Source: Aminivibrio pyruvatiphilus (GTDB lineage Bacteria; Synergistota; Synergistia; Synergistales; Aminobacteriaceae). Taken from it: a stretch of DNA of 64,000 bases. Location: the NCBI RefSeq assembly GCF_004366815.1, contig NZ_SORI01000005.1, positions 123,230 through 187,229 on the forward strand, given 5' to 3'. The translations under genes and the position numbers were made by a program. The notes beneath the pieces were generated by a model, which had not been told where the DNA came from, did no database searches, and saw nothing but the letters and a program-made list of their open reading frames with translations. This document shows, piece by piece, positions 40,114 through 49,047 of this stretch (positions are counted from its first letter, which is position 1; each line of letters starts with the position of its first letter).

Positions 40114-42384
40114 TCAGCAGAGCAGTCCCAGTTTTTCGCTGTAGTCTCCTTTTGCGACGCGGAGATACGGCGGAAGCCCCTTGCCCTTTTCGGTGCACTT
40201 GAATGGGGCGGGGAGAATGAGTCCATCCACCGGCTGCGCGTTTCTGCGAAGGTTCCAATAGTTTCCTGCATCGCATTCCAGTATTGCTGTAACACTGTGT
40301 CCGTCAATATCACGGATTCCGTCTCCTGCAGAGAAGGCAAATCCTTCATCTGCGAGAAACGGCAGCAGTTTTTCCATTTCCCGCGTTTCCGGCGAAAATC
40401 TTTCAAGGAGCTGCTGAAGGTCTGCCTGGCTGACTGTTTTGCCGTCCAAATCGCCGATGAACGCCTCCACGTTTGCCATCTCGTCTTTTGAGTACGGAAG
40501 CTCCTTTTCGGGGGAGTACAGGAGCACCCGACCGTATCCTTCAAGTTCCAGTTTCCGGTTGCACCGCCCCATTCTCTGGATAAGGGAAGTCAGGGGAGCG
40601 AATTCTGAAACCAGGAGCGCTGCGCTCAGGTCGAGGCTCATCTCGCATACCTGGGTGGTGAGGGCGATCATGGGGCCATTCTCCCGGAAAGCCGCAATCA
40701 GTTCTTTGTGCCTCTCCTGCCTGTCTTTAAGGCGGAAGCGGCTGTGGTAGCAAATTATCCGCGCTTCCGGAACCATGGAAGATAGCTCTTCGGCGAGGGT
40801 TTGGCATCGCTTGACCGTATTGACCACCCAGAGGATTTTCTCGCCTCTGCCCAGGGTGTCTGTTGCTTCCTTTTTGGCGGACTCCCTGGTACAGCGGCGG
40901 ATCGTGTATCGGGGCGCCGATGATTTCTCAAAAAAATCGGGGAAGGACGCCGGCTCGGGGGGGAATATCTCCAGGCCGGCCTCCTGCAGCTGCTTCAGGC
41001 GGTTTGGAGGGAGGCTGGCGGTCATGCACAATACCGGGACATCGAATTCCCGGAGGAATCCGAGCAGAGCGGAGAAGAGTCGTGCATCAAAGCTATGGAC
41101 CTCATCAAAGACAATGGCGCTTTCAGCAAGGAGAGGAAGGAGGCACGACGAACGGTAATCGTGCCCCATGAAGCCGAGAAACTGGTCTACCGTGGCGCTG
41201 AACAGGCGCTTCTGCCAGAATCCAACGGCAAAGAGGCGGTCGTTGGAAAGGAAATCCTTCCCGGAACGGGAGTCAGGGTTATCGAACATATCCTGCAGTT
41301 CATAGGCGGATGTGCCGTGGAGCAATGCGCCGTCCGTCTCCGGAGCCCAGGCGACGTAATCCTTGAAACCTTCAGTGGCGGTAGCCCTGGTCGGGTAGAG
41401 AAAGATGAATCGGTTGATTGTTCGCCGTGAAGCTACACCAGTACCCCATTTCCAGGCTGCCAGGGTCTTCCCGCTGCCGCACGAAGCGAGCAGAAGGGCG
41501 CGGTCGGAGAGGCGGGCGGCTTCGACCTGGAAGGTGGAAAAGGAGAAGGTCTTCTTTTGCCCGGCTTCGATTTGTTTACGACGGGGTGCGATGATCATGT
41601 CTTCGATCCGGTTCCCCGACAGGACGCGGGAATCGTTGAAGGCGTCCGCGATCCACTGTTCCACCGGAATAAAAACCGTCTGGTCCCTCTCTCTCGCAAG
41701 GCCTGAACCGGCCGCGTCGGCAAGAATGAGTGCGGTCCTGACTGCCCGGAGAAGGCGGATACGCCTTGTATCCCCTTCAAACGAGAGTTCCAGGTCGGAC
41801 TCGATAGAGTCAAAATCGTCCGAAAGGGCATGAAGGGAAATGTGCGAAGGGCTTTGGATTTGGGAAGCAGAGCCGAGTGAAAACTCTGAGGCGAAGAGAT
41901 CGAAAAGCTCCTGAATTCCTTCGGGACACAGGGTAATGTAAGGCCTATCCCAGTCGGCCGTTTCCATGATCCCTCTCCTCAGTTTCAGGTGGTGTCCCAT
42001 GACGGAAGCTCTGATAATCTGAAAATCTGCGGAATCGACATGCTCGAGCAGATTCCTGAAGGATTCGAAGCCCATCAGCCATCCTCCAAGAAATTCGTGC
42101 CGGAGAGACTGACCTCCGCCTCCTTTCACCGCTTCCTGGAAGTGGTTGTTCGATTTCCCCACGTCGTGGAGGATGACCGCCGCTTTTGTGCATTGAAAAA
42201 AAGACATTCGATCCCCATCCGGGATCCGGAAGAACCGGAACCAGTGTTCAGCGAACGGTGCGGGCTTTTGTTCATCTCCGAAAAGAGCCGTGAACGCCGA
42301 AAGCACGTCCATCGTATGCTGCCTGAGCGTCTTTTCCTGTATTCGCCCATTGATGAGAATGCTTTTCTTTGCGAGAACAGCCAC
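40114..42384 (-). CDS. cas3: Cas3 helicase-nuclease with HD domain
   Basis: The 756-residue protein has an N-terminal HD nuclease (H73-D74 in ILHDVGK, H96 in RHEFLGG, H131-H132 in GHH) and an SF2 helicase (Walker A SCGSGKT near 302-307, TRATATEG, DEVH at 427-430, TASLPPN, QRMGRCNR). It unwinds and degrades the DNA that Cascade has bound. GTG 42384 lies 7 nt after AGGAGC and 11 nt after the cas6 stop; the longer frame from 42423 would overlap cas6. Confidence 0.93.
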   Translation of the reverse strand: MAVLAKKSILINGRIQEKTLRQHTMDVLSAFTALFGDEQKPAPFAEHWFRFFRIPDGDRMSFFQCTKAAVILHDVGKSNNHFQEAVKGGGGQSLRHEFLGGWLMGFESFRNLLEHVDSADFQIIRASVMGHHLKLRRGIMETADWDRPYITLCPEGIQELFDLFASEFSLGSASQIQSPSHISLHALSDDFDSIESDLELSFEGDTRRIRLLRAVRTALILADAAGSGLARERDQTVFIPVEQWIADAFNDSRVLSGNRIEDMIIAPRRKQIEAGQKKTFSFSTFQVEAARLSDRALLLASCGSGKTLAAWKWGTGVASRRTINRFIFLYPTRATATEGFKDYVAWAPETDGALLHGTSAYELQDMFDNPDSRSGKDFLSNDRLFAVGFWQKRLFSATVDQFLGFMGHDYRSSCLLPLLAESAIVFDEVHSFDARLFSALLGFLREFDVPVLCMTASLPPNRLKQLQEAGLEIFPPEPASFPDFFEKSSAPRYTIRRCTRESAKKEATDTLGRGEKILWVVNTVKRCQTLAEELSSMVPEARIICYHSRFRLKDRQERHKELIAAFRENGPMIALTTQVCEMSLDLSAALLVSEFAPLTSLIQRMGRCNRKLELEGYGRVLLYSPEKELPYSKDEMANVEAFIGDLDGKTVSQADLQQLLERFSPETREMEKLLPFLADEGFAFSAGDGIRDIDGHSVTAILECDAGNYWNLRRNAQPVDGLILPAPFKCTEKGKGLPPYLRVAKGDYSEKLGLLC

Positions 42385-42395
42385 AGCTTGTGCTC

Positions 42396-43037
42396 CTACT
42401 CTGCCGGCACGAAGATGCCGCACCCCATAGTTCTCCGGCCTCCGAGCCCCGAAATTTGCAACAGGAGGGACTCGTCGGCGGTGAGATCGGTGACGACAAG
42501 AGCAAAGCCCACGATGCTCTTTCCTTTAATCGAAATAGTACGCTTTATAAAAGGGGATGTTTCGCGGTTGTCCGATCTGCCTTCAGATGCGAGACTGTCT
42601 TTACGGGGGATGAGGTGTGTTTTGCCCCGGATATTCAATTCCTGAAGCTGTCTGTGTGCGGCATCAAGGAATTCATGGGGAGAGGTGAATCCCTTGATGG
42701 TCACGAGGCGGCTTTTCAAGGCTGCGGCAGGCCTGAGTTTACGGGAAGATGGGGTCTCAACAGAAATAACCTCGCTGCCGATTTCGAGTTGTCTGCCGCA
42801 GAGTTCCAGGTAATCAGCCACTTTGTCTGCCGGGATCCTGAGAATCAGCCTGCTCTTGCCGCCCAAGGCCAGCATTCTGTTGCCGCAGGGAATGCCGTAA
42901 ATCGGGTGAACTCCTGTGTTGCCGCGTTGTTTCATGTTGTGGAGGACAGGGAAGATGCCGGAGAGGGCAGAATGCAGAAAATATCCGTGATCAGCGGGAA
43001 TTTTATTGCCTGAGAGCGCAAACACCAAATCGAGCAA
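42396..43037 (-). CDS. cas6: Cas6 (MYXAN type, pre-crRNA endonuclease)
   Basis: A 213-residue RAMP protein. It starts MLDLVFALSGNKIPADHGYFLHSAL (start TTG), a phrase typical of the MYXAN Cas6, and ends GLGGRRTMGCGIFVPAE, the Gly-rich loop of the family. H17 of the ADHGY phrase may be part of the active site. It should cut the repeat RNA at the base of the GNRA hairpin. TTG 43037 is required by the family N-terminus; GGAG stands 10 nt before. It opens the cas operon. Confidence 0.88.
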   Translation of the reverse strand: MLDLVFALSGNKIPADHGYFLHSALSGIFPVLHNMKQRGNTGVHPIYGIPCGNRMLALGGKSRLILRIPADKVADYLELCGRQLEIGSEVISVETPSSRKLRPAAALKSRLVTIKGFTSPHEFLDAAHRQLQELNIRGKTHLIPRKDSLASEGRSDNRETSPFIKRTISIKGKSIVGFALVVTDLTADESLLLQISGLGGRRTMGCGIFVPAE

Positions 43038-43302
43038 AGACCATCAGCTCCTTTCGTGAGCAATTCTCCCGGATGTGTTGTTTAACGCAATGACTGGAAT
43101 CTGTTTCGGAAAAATAGTAGCTCTAAGCGAAGAATAAGGCAAGAGCTAATATTTTCATAAATTTGCATCATCTATGAACAAAAATAGTGAAATTATCAAA
43201 AATGATTAGGCATAATTTGGCCTCGGTGTTACAGGAATGATGTATCCTGCTTTCTTCAAAACGTTCTGCCCGAAGTCTTTTAATTCGGGGGCAAATAAAG
43301 AT
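43038..43302. promoter_or_regulatory. AT-rich gap holding the likely cas operon promoter
   Basis: This gap is far more AT-rich than its surroundings. Read leftward, TTTGTT (43177-43182) and TATGAA (43154-43159) stand 17 nt apart and may form the promoter of cas6 with an approximately 110-nt leader. No gene is seen. Confidence 0.35.
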
Positions 43303-43327
43303 GCGGAGGCTTGTTGATGGCCTCCGC
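43303..43327 (-). terminator. Terminator after the dpp-type operon
   Basis: GCGGAGGC and GCCTCCGC flank a 9-nt loop; read leftward it is followed by an A/T-rich stretch. Confidence 0.65.
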
Positions 43328-43362
43328 TGTTTCTTGTTTGTAAGCAGCCTGAGATAGATTTT

Positions 43363-44157
43363 TCAGGGGATGCGGGGAGAGATCAGCCGCGGCAGCGCGG
43401 CCACAAGAGCCCGGGTGTAGGGGTGCTTCGGGGCGGAGAGGATGTCCCGGCACAGGCCTTCCTCCACCATCGTCCCCCTGTGGAGGACCATGCCCCTGGG
43501 CGCGGCCTTCCGGGCGAGGAAGAGGTCGTGGGTGACGAAGATCATGGACATGCCTGACTTCTGGCGCTTTGCGAGGATTTCGATGATCTCCCCCCTGGTG
43601 GAGGCGTCCTGCATGCTGGTGGGTTCGTCGCAGAGAAGGAGTTCGGGGTCGAGGATCAGCGCCCTGGCGATGGCCACCCGCTGGCGCTGGCCCCCCGAGA
43701 GGGAGAGGCGCACCCGGGAGGAGAGGATGGCCTCGTCCCGGAGCCCGAGTTCTCCAAGAAGGTTCCGGGCCCGTTCTTCCCCTTCTTTCGCGGCATGTTT
43801 TCCCCTGACGAGGAGCCAGGGTTCCATTGCCGCCCCGAGGACCGTGAGCGTGGGAGGGAGGGAGCCGTAGGGGTCCTGGGAGACCATGGCGCACCGCCGC
43901 CGGAGGGCGGTCATTTGCTCCCCGTCCGCCGAAGCCGTGTCCTGCCCGAAGAGGGTGATGGATCCCTCCGACGGGGGAACGTGGCCGAGGATGCACCGCA
44001 TGAGGGTGGTCTTGCCGCTGCCCGATTCGCCGATGACGGAAAGGCTTTCTCCCCTTTCCAGCGTGAGGGTGAGGCCGGAGAGGGCCCTTACGGGTTCCCG
44101 CCGCCTCCTGCCGGGAAAGACCGCCGAGAGGTTCCTGATGTCCAGCAGGGTTGTCAT
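43363..44157 (-). CDS. Oligopeptide ABC transporter, ATP-binding protein 2 (DppF-like)
   Basis: A 264-residue ABC ATPase with Walker A GESGSGKTTLM, Q-loop VSQDPYGSLPPT, signature LSLSGGQRQRVAIARAL, Walker B LLLCDEPTS and H-loop VTHDL. The end HPYTRALVAALP is typical of oligopeptide ATPases. It pairs with the ATPase at 44154 to power peptide uptake; the genes overlap by four bases (ATGA). Its 3' end is the sequence present as a decayed copy at 31664. Confidence 0.88.
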   Translation of the reverse strand: MTTLLDIRNLSAVFPGRRRREPVRALSGLTLTLERGESLSVIGESGSGKTTLMRCILGHVPPSEGSITLFGQDTASADGEQMTALRRRCAMVSQDPYGSLPPTLTVLGAAMEPWLLVRGKHAAKEGEERARNLLGELGLRDEAILSSRVRLSLSGGQRQRVAIARALILDPELLLCDEPTSMQDASTRGEIIEILAKRQKSGMSMIFVTHDLFLARKAAPRGMVLHRGTMVEEGLCRDILSAPKHPYTRALVAALPRLISPRIP

Positions 44158-44948
44158 GATCCTTCCTCCAGGTCCAGCAGGGCCTTCACGAGGGCCCGGG
44201 TGTGGGGATTCCGGGGCCTGGCGGTGATCTCGGCGGGATCTCCCTCCTCCGCCAGCTCTCCGTCCTTCAGTATGTGCAGCCTGTCTGCGACGGAGGCCGC
44301 AAGGGGAAGGTCGTGGGAGATGAGGAGGAGTCCGAGCCCCTTTTCATCCACGAGATTTTTCAGGGTGACGATGATCCCCCGCTGGGTGATCACGTCCAGG
44401 GCCGTGGTGGGTTCGTCGCAGAGAAGGTAGTCCGGAGAGCAGGCCAGGGCGAGAGCAATGGCCGCCCGCTGCTTCTGGCCTCCCGAAAGTTCGTGGGGGT
44501 ACCGTCGGGCCAGTTCCCCGTCCAGACCGGCCAGGGCGAAGAGGGGGGTGAGTCGGTCCAGGGCCTCCTTCCGGGAGAGCCCCAGGTGGACGGAAAGCAC
44601 TTCCTCCACGTGGCGGCCCACGGTGAGCACAGGGGTGAAGGAGTTCATGGCCCCCTGGGGGACGATGGCGATCCTCCGCCACCGGATGCGGTTCAGTTCA
44701 TTCTCGGGCAGGGCGAGGAGGTTTTTCCCGTCCAGGAGGATTTCCCCGGAAACGGCGGTCCCCGGGGGAAGCAGCCCCGGGATGGCCATGAGCACCGTGC
44801 TCTTGCCGCTCCCCGATTCGCCGGCGAGGGCGGAGAACAGTCCTTTCCTGATGGTCATGGAGACGTTTTTCACAGCGGCGGCCTGGCTTCCCCTTCCTTC
44901 GGAGGTCATCCGGCCGTAGGTGACGGAGAGATTCCGTATGTCGATCAC
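44154..44948 (-). CDS. Oligopeptide ABC transporter, ATP-binding protein 1 (DppD-like)
   Basis: A 264-residue ABC ATPase: Walker A GESGSGKSTVLM, Q-loop VPQGAMNSF (the phrase normal for DppD/OppD), signature ELSGGQKQRAAIALAL, Walker B LLCDEPTTALDV, H-loop ISHDLPL, end RNPHTRALVKALLDLE. It lacks the C-terminal Fe-S Cys cluster found in some OppD proteins. Four-base overlaps join it to the genes on both sides. Confidence 0.88.
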   Translation of the reverse strand: MIDIRNLSVTYGRMTSEGRGSQAAAVKNVSMTIRKGLFSALAGESGSGKSTVLMAIPGLLPPGTAVSGEILLDGKNLLALPENELNRIRWRRIAIVPQGAMNSFTPVLTVGRHVEEVLSVHLGLSRKEALDRLTPLFALAGLDGELARRYPHELSGGQKQRAAIALALACSPDYLLCDEPTTALDVITQRGIIVTLKNLVDEKGLGLLLISHDLPLAASVADRLHILKDGELAEEGDPAEITARPRNPHTRALVKALLDLEEGS

Positions 44949-46126
44949 AGGACATTTCCTCCTCTCAGGCGGGGGTCGACCCGCTCTTCAAGGTATTTTC
45001 CAAGGTCCAGAAAGACGAGGCAGAGGAGGGTGATGCCGAGGCCGGGGGGTAGGAGCATCCACCACGCTCCTGCCGTGAAGGCGCCGAAAGACTGGGCTTC
45101 GTGGAGCATCCTTCCCCAGGAGATCACCCTGGGGTCCGAGAGGCCGAGGAAGGAGAGCCCCGCCTCGGAGAGAATAGCCCCGGGAACGCCCAGGGTCATG
45201 GTGGCCAGCAGCACGGGCAGGGTCTCCGGCAGAAGGTGGCGCCGGAGGATATAGCCAGCGGGGGCTCCCAGTCCCCGTAGGTCCTCGATGTACTGGGCGT
45301 CCCGGAGGGTCAGGGTCAGGGCCCGGACGGTCCGGGCGGTGCCCATCCACGAGAAGACGGACAGGATGAGGATGAGCTGCCAGAGCCCCTTTCCCCAGAG
45401 GGCGGCGAGGGCCATGAGGATGGGAAGCAGGGGGATGGAGAGCAGCAGGTCCACCGCCCTCATGATCACGGCGTCGGTCCATCCTCCCCGGTAGCCCGCT
45501 GCGAGGCCGAGGGAAGTTCCGAGGAAGGTGGCCAGGAGGGTGGCGAAGATGCCCACCAGGAGGGAGACCCTGATTCCGGCCACGAAGAGGGCGGCGATGT
45601 CCCTGCCCCGCTGGTCCGTTCCGAGGAGGCCCCATCGTCCCCCTTCAAGGCGTATTTTCACCGAGCCCTCCCATTCCCCTTCGCCGGACAGCCCGATCCT
45701 GTAGGTTCCCCTTTCGGGAAAGAGGGCGGAGGAGGCGTCCCCGAAGGGAGGCAGTCCGAGGGAGCGCTTGAAGGCGATGTCCCGCCCGTCGAGTTCCACC
45801 CCCCTGTTGAGGGGGGTGAGGCGGAAGGTCTTTCCGCCGGGGATGGTCCATTCCACGAACCGGGACGGGGCGGGAAGGGCCGTTTCGACCCGGAGGGAGA
45901 AGCGGGAAGGGGCACCGAAGACCCAATCCAGCTCCGCGGCGGAGTGGCCGCCCGAAAGTTCCAGGTCCATGGTGGGGGGAAGGGAGCGGTCCAGCCACAG
46001 GGGCTTCGAGAAGGGGGCCGCCACCTCCGCTTCCGGGAGGGCGTCAAAGAGCCGGGTCCCGAACAGGGCCAGTGCCGCGAGGACGAGAAGGCACCAGAAG
46101 CTCCACCGTTTCAGCAGCCCCTTCAT
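44945..46126 (-). CDS. Oligopeptide ABC transporter permease (DppC-like) with a large periplasmic insert
   Basis: A 393-residue inner-membrane permease. After TM1 (residues 8-26) comes about 140 residues of extracytoplasmic beta-rich sequence (GTYRIGLSGEGEWEGSVKI near its end), longer than in ordinary DppC, then LGTDQRGRDIAALFVAGIRVSL and five more helices. The coupling-helix motif is YIEDLRGLGAPAGYILRRHLLP (EAA loop). It forms the channel with the permease at 46123; the genes overlap by four bases. Confidence 0.87.
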   Translation of the reverse strand: MKGLLKRWSFWCLLVLAALALFGTRLFDALPEAEVAAPFSKPLWLDRSLPPTMDLELSGGHSAAELDWVFGAPSRFSLRVETALPAPSRFVEWTIPGGKTFRLTPLNRGVELDGRDIAFKRSLGLPPFGDASSALFPERGTYRIGLSGEGEWEGSVKIRLEGGRWGLLGTDQRGRDIAALFVAGIRVSLLVGIFATLLATFLGTSLGLAAGYRGGWTDAVIMRAVDLLLSIPLLPILMALAALWGKGLWQLILILSVFSWMGTARTVRALTLTLRDAQYIEDLRGLGAPAGYILRRHLLPETLPVLLATMTLGVPGAILSEAGLSFLGLSDPRVISWGRMLHEAQSFGAFTAGAWWMLLPPGLGITLLCLVFLDLGKYLEERVDPRLRGGNVL

Positions 46127-47100
46127 CGTCCGCCGCCCCTTTCCATGCGCACCCGGGGGTCGGTGAGGCCGTAGAGCAGGTCCGACAGAAGATTGCAGCT
46201 CACCGTGAGGAGGGCCAGCAGGAAGAAGGACGCTCCTGCGGCGGGGTAGTCATGGCCGGTCACCGCCTCCAGGAGGAACCGTCCCACCCCGTGAAGGGAG
46301 AATACCGTTTCGGTGATCACGGCCCCGGAGACGATCCCGGGAAGGGAGAGCAGGAAGATGGTGAGGAGCGGCGGCAGCAGGGTCCGGAAGGCGTGCCCCA
46401 GGATGATGTTCCGTTCCGGAAGCCCCCTGGCGCGGGCGAGAAGGATGAAATCCTCGCCGAGAATCTTCACCATGAGGTTCCGCACGTAGAGGGCCCATCC
46501 TCCGAATCCGAGGAGGACGAGGGAAAACACCGGCAGGGCCATGTGCCACAGGTAGTCGAGCAGCAGGGGAAGCCCCCCCGCAGGAGGAGGGACCGACAGG
46601 GTTCCCCTCAGGGGAAAGAGAGGGAGGGCCGCGGCGAAGGCCATGAGGAGCACGAGCTGGACGAAGAAGGAGGGGAAGGAGAAGGACAGGGCGCCGCTCC
46701 AGAGGACGCACTTTTCCAGGAGGCTTCCCCGTTTCAGCGCGGCCTTCATGCCGAGCCAGGTCCCGATAAGGGAGGACAGCACAAGGCTGGTGCCGAGAAG
46801 CATTACCGTGTTGGGCAGCCTGGATTTCAGCTCTTCCACCACGGGGCGGCCGGTGAGGAAGGAGATGCCGAAGTCGAAGGTCAGAGTGGACCTGACATAC
46901 CGGAGAAACTGCACGGGGAGGGGCCTGTCGAGCCCGTAGACTTCGCTCAGCCGGGCCTTGGCCTCGGGAGAGAAGTTCGGGTCGATGATGGAGGCCACGG
47001 GGTCTCCCGGCATCATGCGGAACAGGACGAAATTGAGGACCAGCACCAGCCCGAGGACCAGCAGAGCGCTCCCCGTCCGTCGTGCCCAGTAGCCGCTCAC
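46123..47100 (-). CDS. Oligopeptide ABC transporter permease (DppB-like)
   Basis: A 325-residue permease with six helices. It starts YWARRTGSALLVLGLVLVLNF and has FRMMPGDPV and FDFGISFLTGRPV, the normal DppB landmarks, then the EAA loop DFILLARARGLPERNIILGHAF and the end LLYGLTDPRVRM. It starts 7 nt after the binding-protein gene. Confidence 0.9.
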   Translation of the reverse strand: MSGYWARRTGSALLVLGLVLVLNFVLFRMMPGDPVASIIDPNFSPEAKARLSEVYGLDRPLPVQFLRYVRSTLTFDFGISFLTGRPVVEELKSRLPNTVMLLGTSLVLSSLIGTWLGMKAALKRGSLLEKCVLWSGALSFSFPSFFVQLVLLMAFAAALPLFPLRGTLSVPPPAGGLPLLLDYLWHMALPVFSLVLLGFGGWALYVRNLMVKILGEDFILLARARGLPERNIILGHAFRTLLPPLLTIFLLSLPGIVSGAVITETVFSLHGVGRFLLEAVTGHDYPAAGASFFLLALLTVSCNLLSDLLYGLTDPRVRMERGGGR

Positions 47101-47107
47101 CCCTCCG

Positions 47108-48790
47108 TCACCTCTTCCTGCCGAGCCAGAACCGTTCGTTCCCGCTCAGCCGGACGTATTCCCCGGGGCGGTACTCCCGGAAGACGAAGGGACCGGTTCC
47201 GACGATTCCTGTCAGGCCGGGGTCCGAGGGGTGCTTTTCCGATGCGGGAAGCCAGCTTCTCCAGTCGTTCACTTTTTCGATGACGTGCCGGGGGAGGATG
47301 GATATGCCCCCCACCCTGTGGAGGTGCCAGAAACTCACGTTTTTCATGGTCACTTTGAGAGTGCGGTCGTCGGGGGTTTCCACGGTGTCGATATTGTCCA
47401 CGTTGTCGAAATACCGGGGAACGGCGTTCTTTTTGAGCGTCTCGTAGGTGAAGGCGGCGTCCGCGGCGGTGAGGGGCTTGCCGTCATGCCACTCCACCCC
47501 TTCCCTCAGGCGGAAGGTGAGCACCGTGCGGGGGCCGGCCGGACCCGCCTCCGTCCCGATGGTCCAGCTTTCGGCGAGCCAGGGGATGGTCTCCAGGGTG
47601 TAGGGGTCCACGGCGATGAGGGAGTCGTAGATCAGGCCGAGGACCTGCCAGTCGTAGGCGGAGCTGGACGTGAAGGGGTTGAGCGCCCTCGGCTCGTCCG
47701 CCTGGACGAGATAGAGGGGCCTCATGGGGCCCGACGCGGGCTCCATGGCCAGCAGGCTCCACGTGTTGTCCGCGGTCACCCTGTCGGTGACCAGGGTACC
47801 CTTCCACTGCTTCGACACGGCGGAGATGGTGTACCGGCTGTAGACGGGGACCACCGGAACGAGGTCCGAGAGAAGCTTCTGGGCCTCCGACGCGGCCGCC
47901 CGGGCCGCCGTCTCGTCGGGGGCGAAGCGGAGCCGGTCCAGAACCTCGTCGAGGGCGGGGTCGGAGATGCCGGGCATGTTGTATCCGCCCCGTATGTCCA
48001 TCTTCGATGAGTAGAAGGCGTAGAGAGAGTCGGGGTCCCGGGTCATCTGCCATGCCAGGACGTACATCTGGAAATCCCGCTCGTCCAGGCGGGAAATCAT
48101 GGTGGAGAAATCCATGGGCTCCGCCTGCACCGGAATGCCTATGGCGGTCAGGGCCTCGGCCATGCGCACAGCGATCTCCGCCGTGGTGGGCGCCGTGGAC
48201 GCCGTGGGGCAGAGGAGTTTCTGGGGAGGGATTTTTCTGCCGTCGGGCGAGACGAGAACGCCGTCGGAGCCCCATGTCCATCCCGCGCCGGCAAGGCGCT
48301 TTTTTGCAGCTTCGGGATCGTGGGGGTAGGCCGTCACATCCGGCTCGAAGTAGGGAGACACCGGAGGAAGGAAGGTGGCAAGGGGTTCGGCGTACCCGGC
48401 GAAGAGATCCCGGACCATCCGCTCCCTGGGAAGAGCCTGCCAGGCGCTGCGTCGCAGTTCGAGACTGTTCCACGGAAAGGTCCGCACGTTGAACCCGAGA
48501 AAGAACCCGTGGAAGCCCGAGGCGAGGGAGAGATCCACGGCGGGGTTTTTGGAAAGGGCGTCCACGTCCACCGGACGGTGGAGATCCCCCAGGATGTCGA
48601 CCTTTCCCCGGTCCAGGGCCAGAAGCTGGGCATCCGGGTCCCGGATGATCACCAGGTAGAGGTCCTGTATTTTCGGTCCGGCGAAGGCTTCCGGGTCGAA
48701 AGAGGCTTCCGCCCGGGGGTCGGAACAGAGGGCAAGGAGGACTGCTGACAGAAAAAGGGCGAAAAGGGATTTTCTCATTTCTCGTCTCAT
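47108..48790 (-). CDS. Peptide-binding protein (SBP family 5) with circularly permuted domain order
   Basis: A 560-residue exported binding protein, first gene of the operon, with a signal peptide (1-29). Family-5 binding proteins normally begin with '...ALNPF...YD.L...EP.LA.SW....TF.LR.GV.WHDG.P.TA.D..' and continue after 'GTGPF....Y..G......N..YW.....' into 'PK.D......PD...........G..DI'. Here the second part comes first (PKIQDLYLVIIRDPDAQLLALD at residue 39 to about 350). The first part comes last (RALNPFTSSSAYDWQVLGLIYD at 368 to NERFWLGRKR at 560). The halves would join exactly at WLGRK/PKIQDL. This is a natural-looking circular permutation in one uninterrupted frame. It should still bind peptides outside the membrane and deliver them to the permeases. 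Confidence 0.87.
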   Translation of the reverse strand: MRREMRKSLFALFLSAVLLALCSDPRAEASFDPEAFAGPKIQDLYLVIIRDPDAQLLALDRGKVDILGDLHRPVDVDALSKNPAVDLSLASGFHGFFLGFNVRTFPWNSLELRRSAWQALPRERMVRDLFAGYAEPLATFLPPVSPYFEPDVTAYPHDPEAAKKRLAGAGWTWGSDGVLVSPDGRKIPPQKLLCPTASTAPTTAEIAVRMAEALTAIGIPVQAEPMDFSTMISRLDERDFQMYVLAWQMTRDPDSLYAFYSSKMDIRGGYNMPGISDPALDEVLDRLRFAPDETAARAAASEAQKLLSDLVPVVPVYSRYTISAVSKQWKGTLVTDRVTADNTWSLLAMEPASGPMRPLYLVQADEPRALNPFTSSSAYDWQVLGLIYDSLIAVDPYTLETIPWLAESWTIGTEAGPAGPRTVLTFRLREGVEWHDGKPLTAADAAFTYETLKKNAVPRYFDNVDNIDTVETPDDRTLKVTMKNVSFWHLHRVGGISILPRHVIEKVNDWRSWLPASEKHPSDPGLTGIVGTGPFVFREYRPGEYVRLSGNERFWLGRKR

Positions 48791-49006
48791 CCTTTCCGGA
48801 ACGGGGATTCAGATTTGTCCATTATTCTAGCAGATTGCTAAAGAAACGCTGTCGGCGAAATGCCGTATTCCTGAAATCGTTTTCCTTCCCCGGCGTGGAG
48901 TGGAGAGACGGCTGAGGTTATGTGTTATAAAATATTGTAATATATAAAGGGTTGGATTGAAAACGAGGAAAATGGCCATGTTATGCTTTTCTTCTCCCTG
49001 AGTTTC

Positions 49007-49015
49007 TGGTATAAT
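49007..49015 (+). promoter_or_regulatory. Extended -10 promoter of the MBL-fold gene
   Basis: TG, one base, TATAAT (49010-49015), with no good -35 box. It lies 33 nt upstream of ATG 49048. Confidence 0.65.
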
Positions 49016-49047
49016 TTTTGAAAATTCAACTAGAGGAGGAGAGTTCC

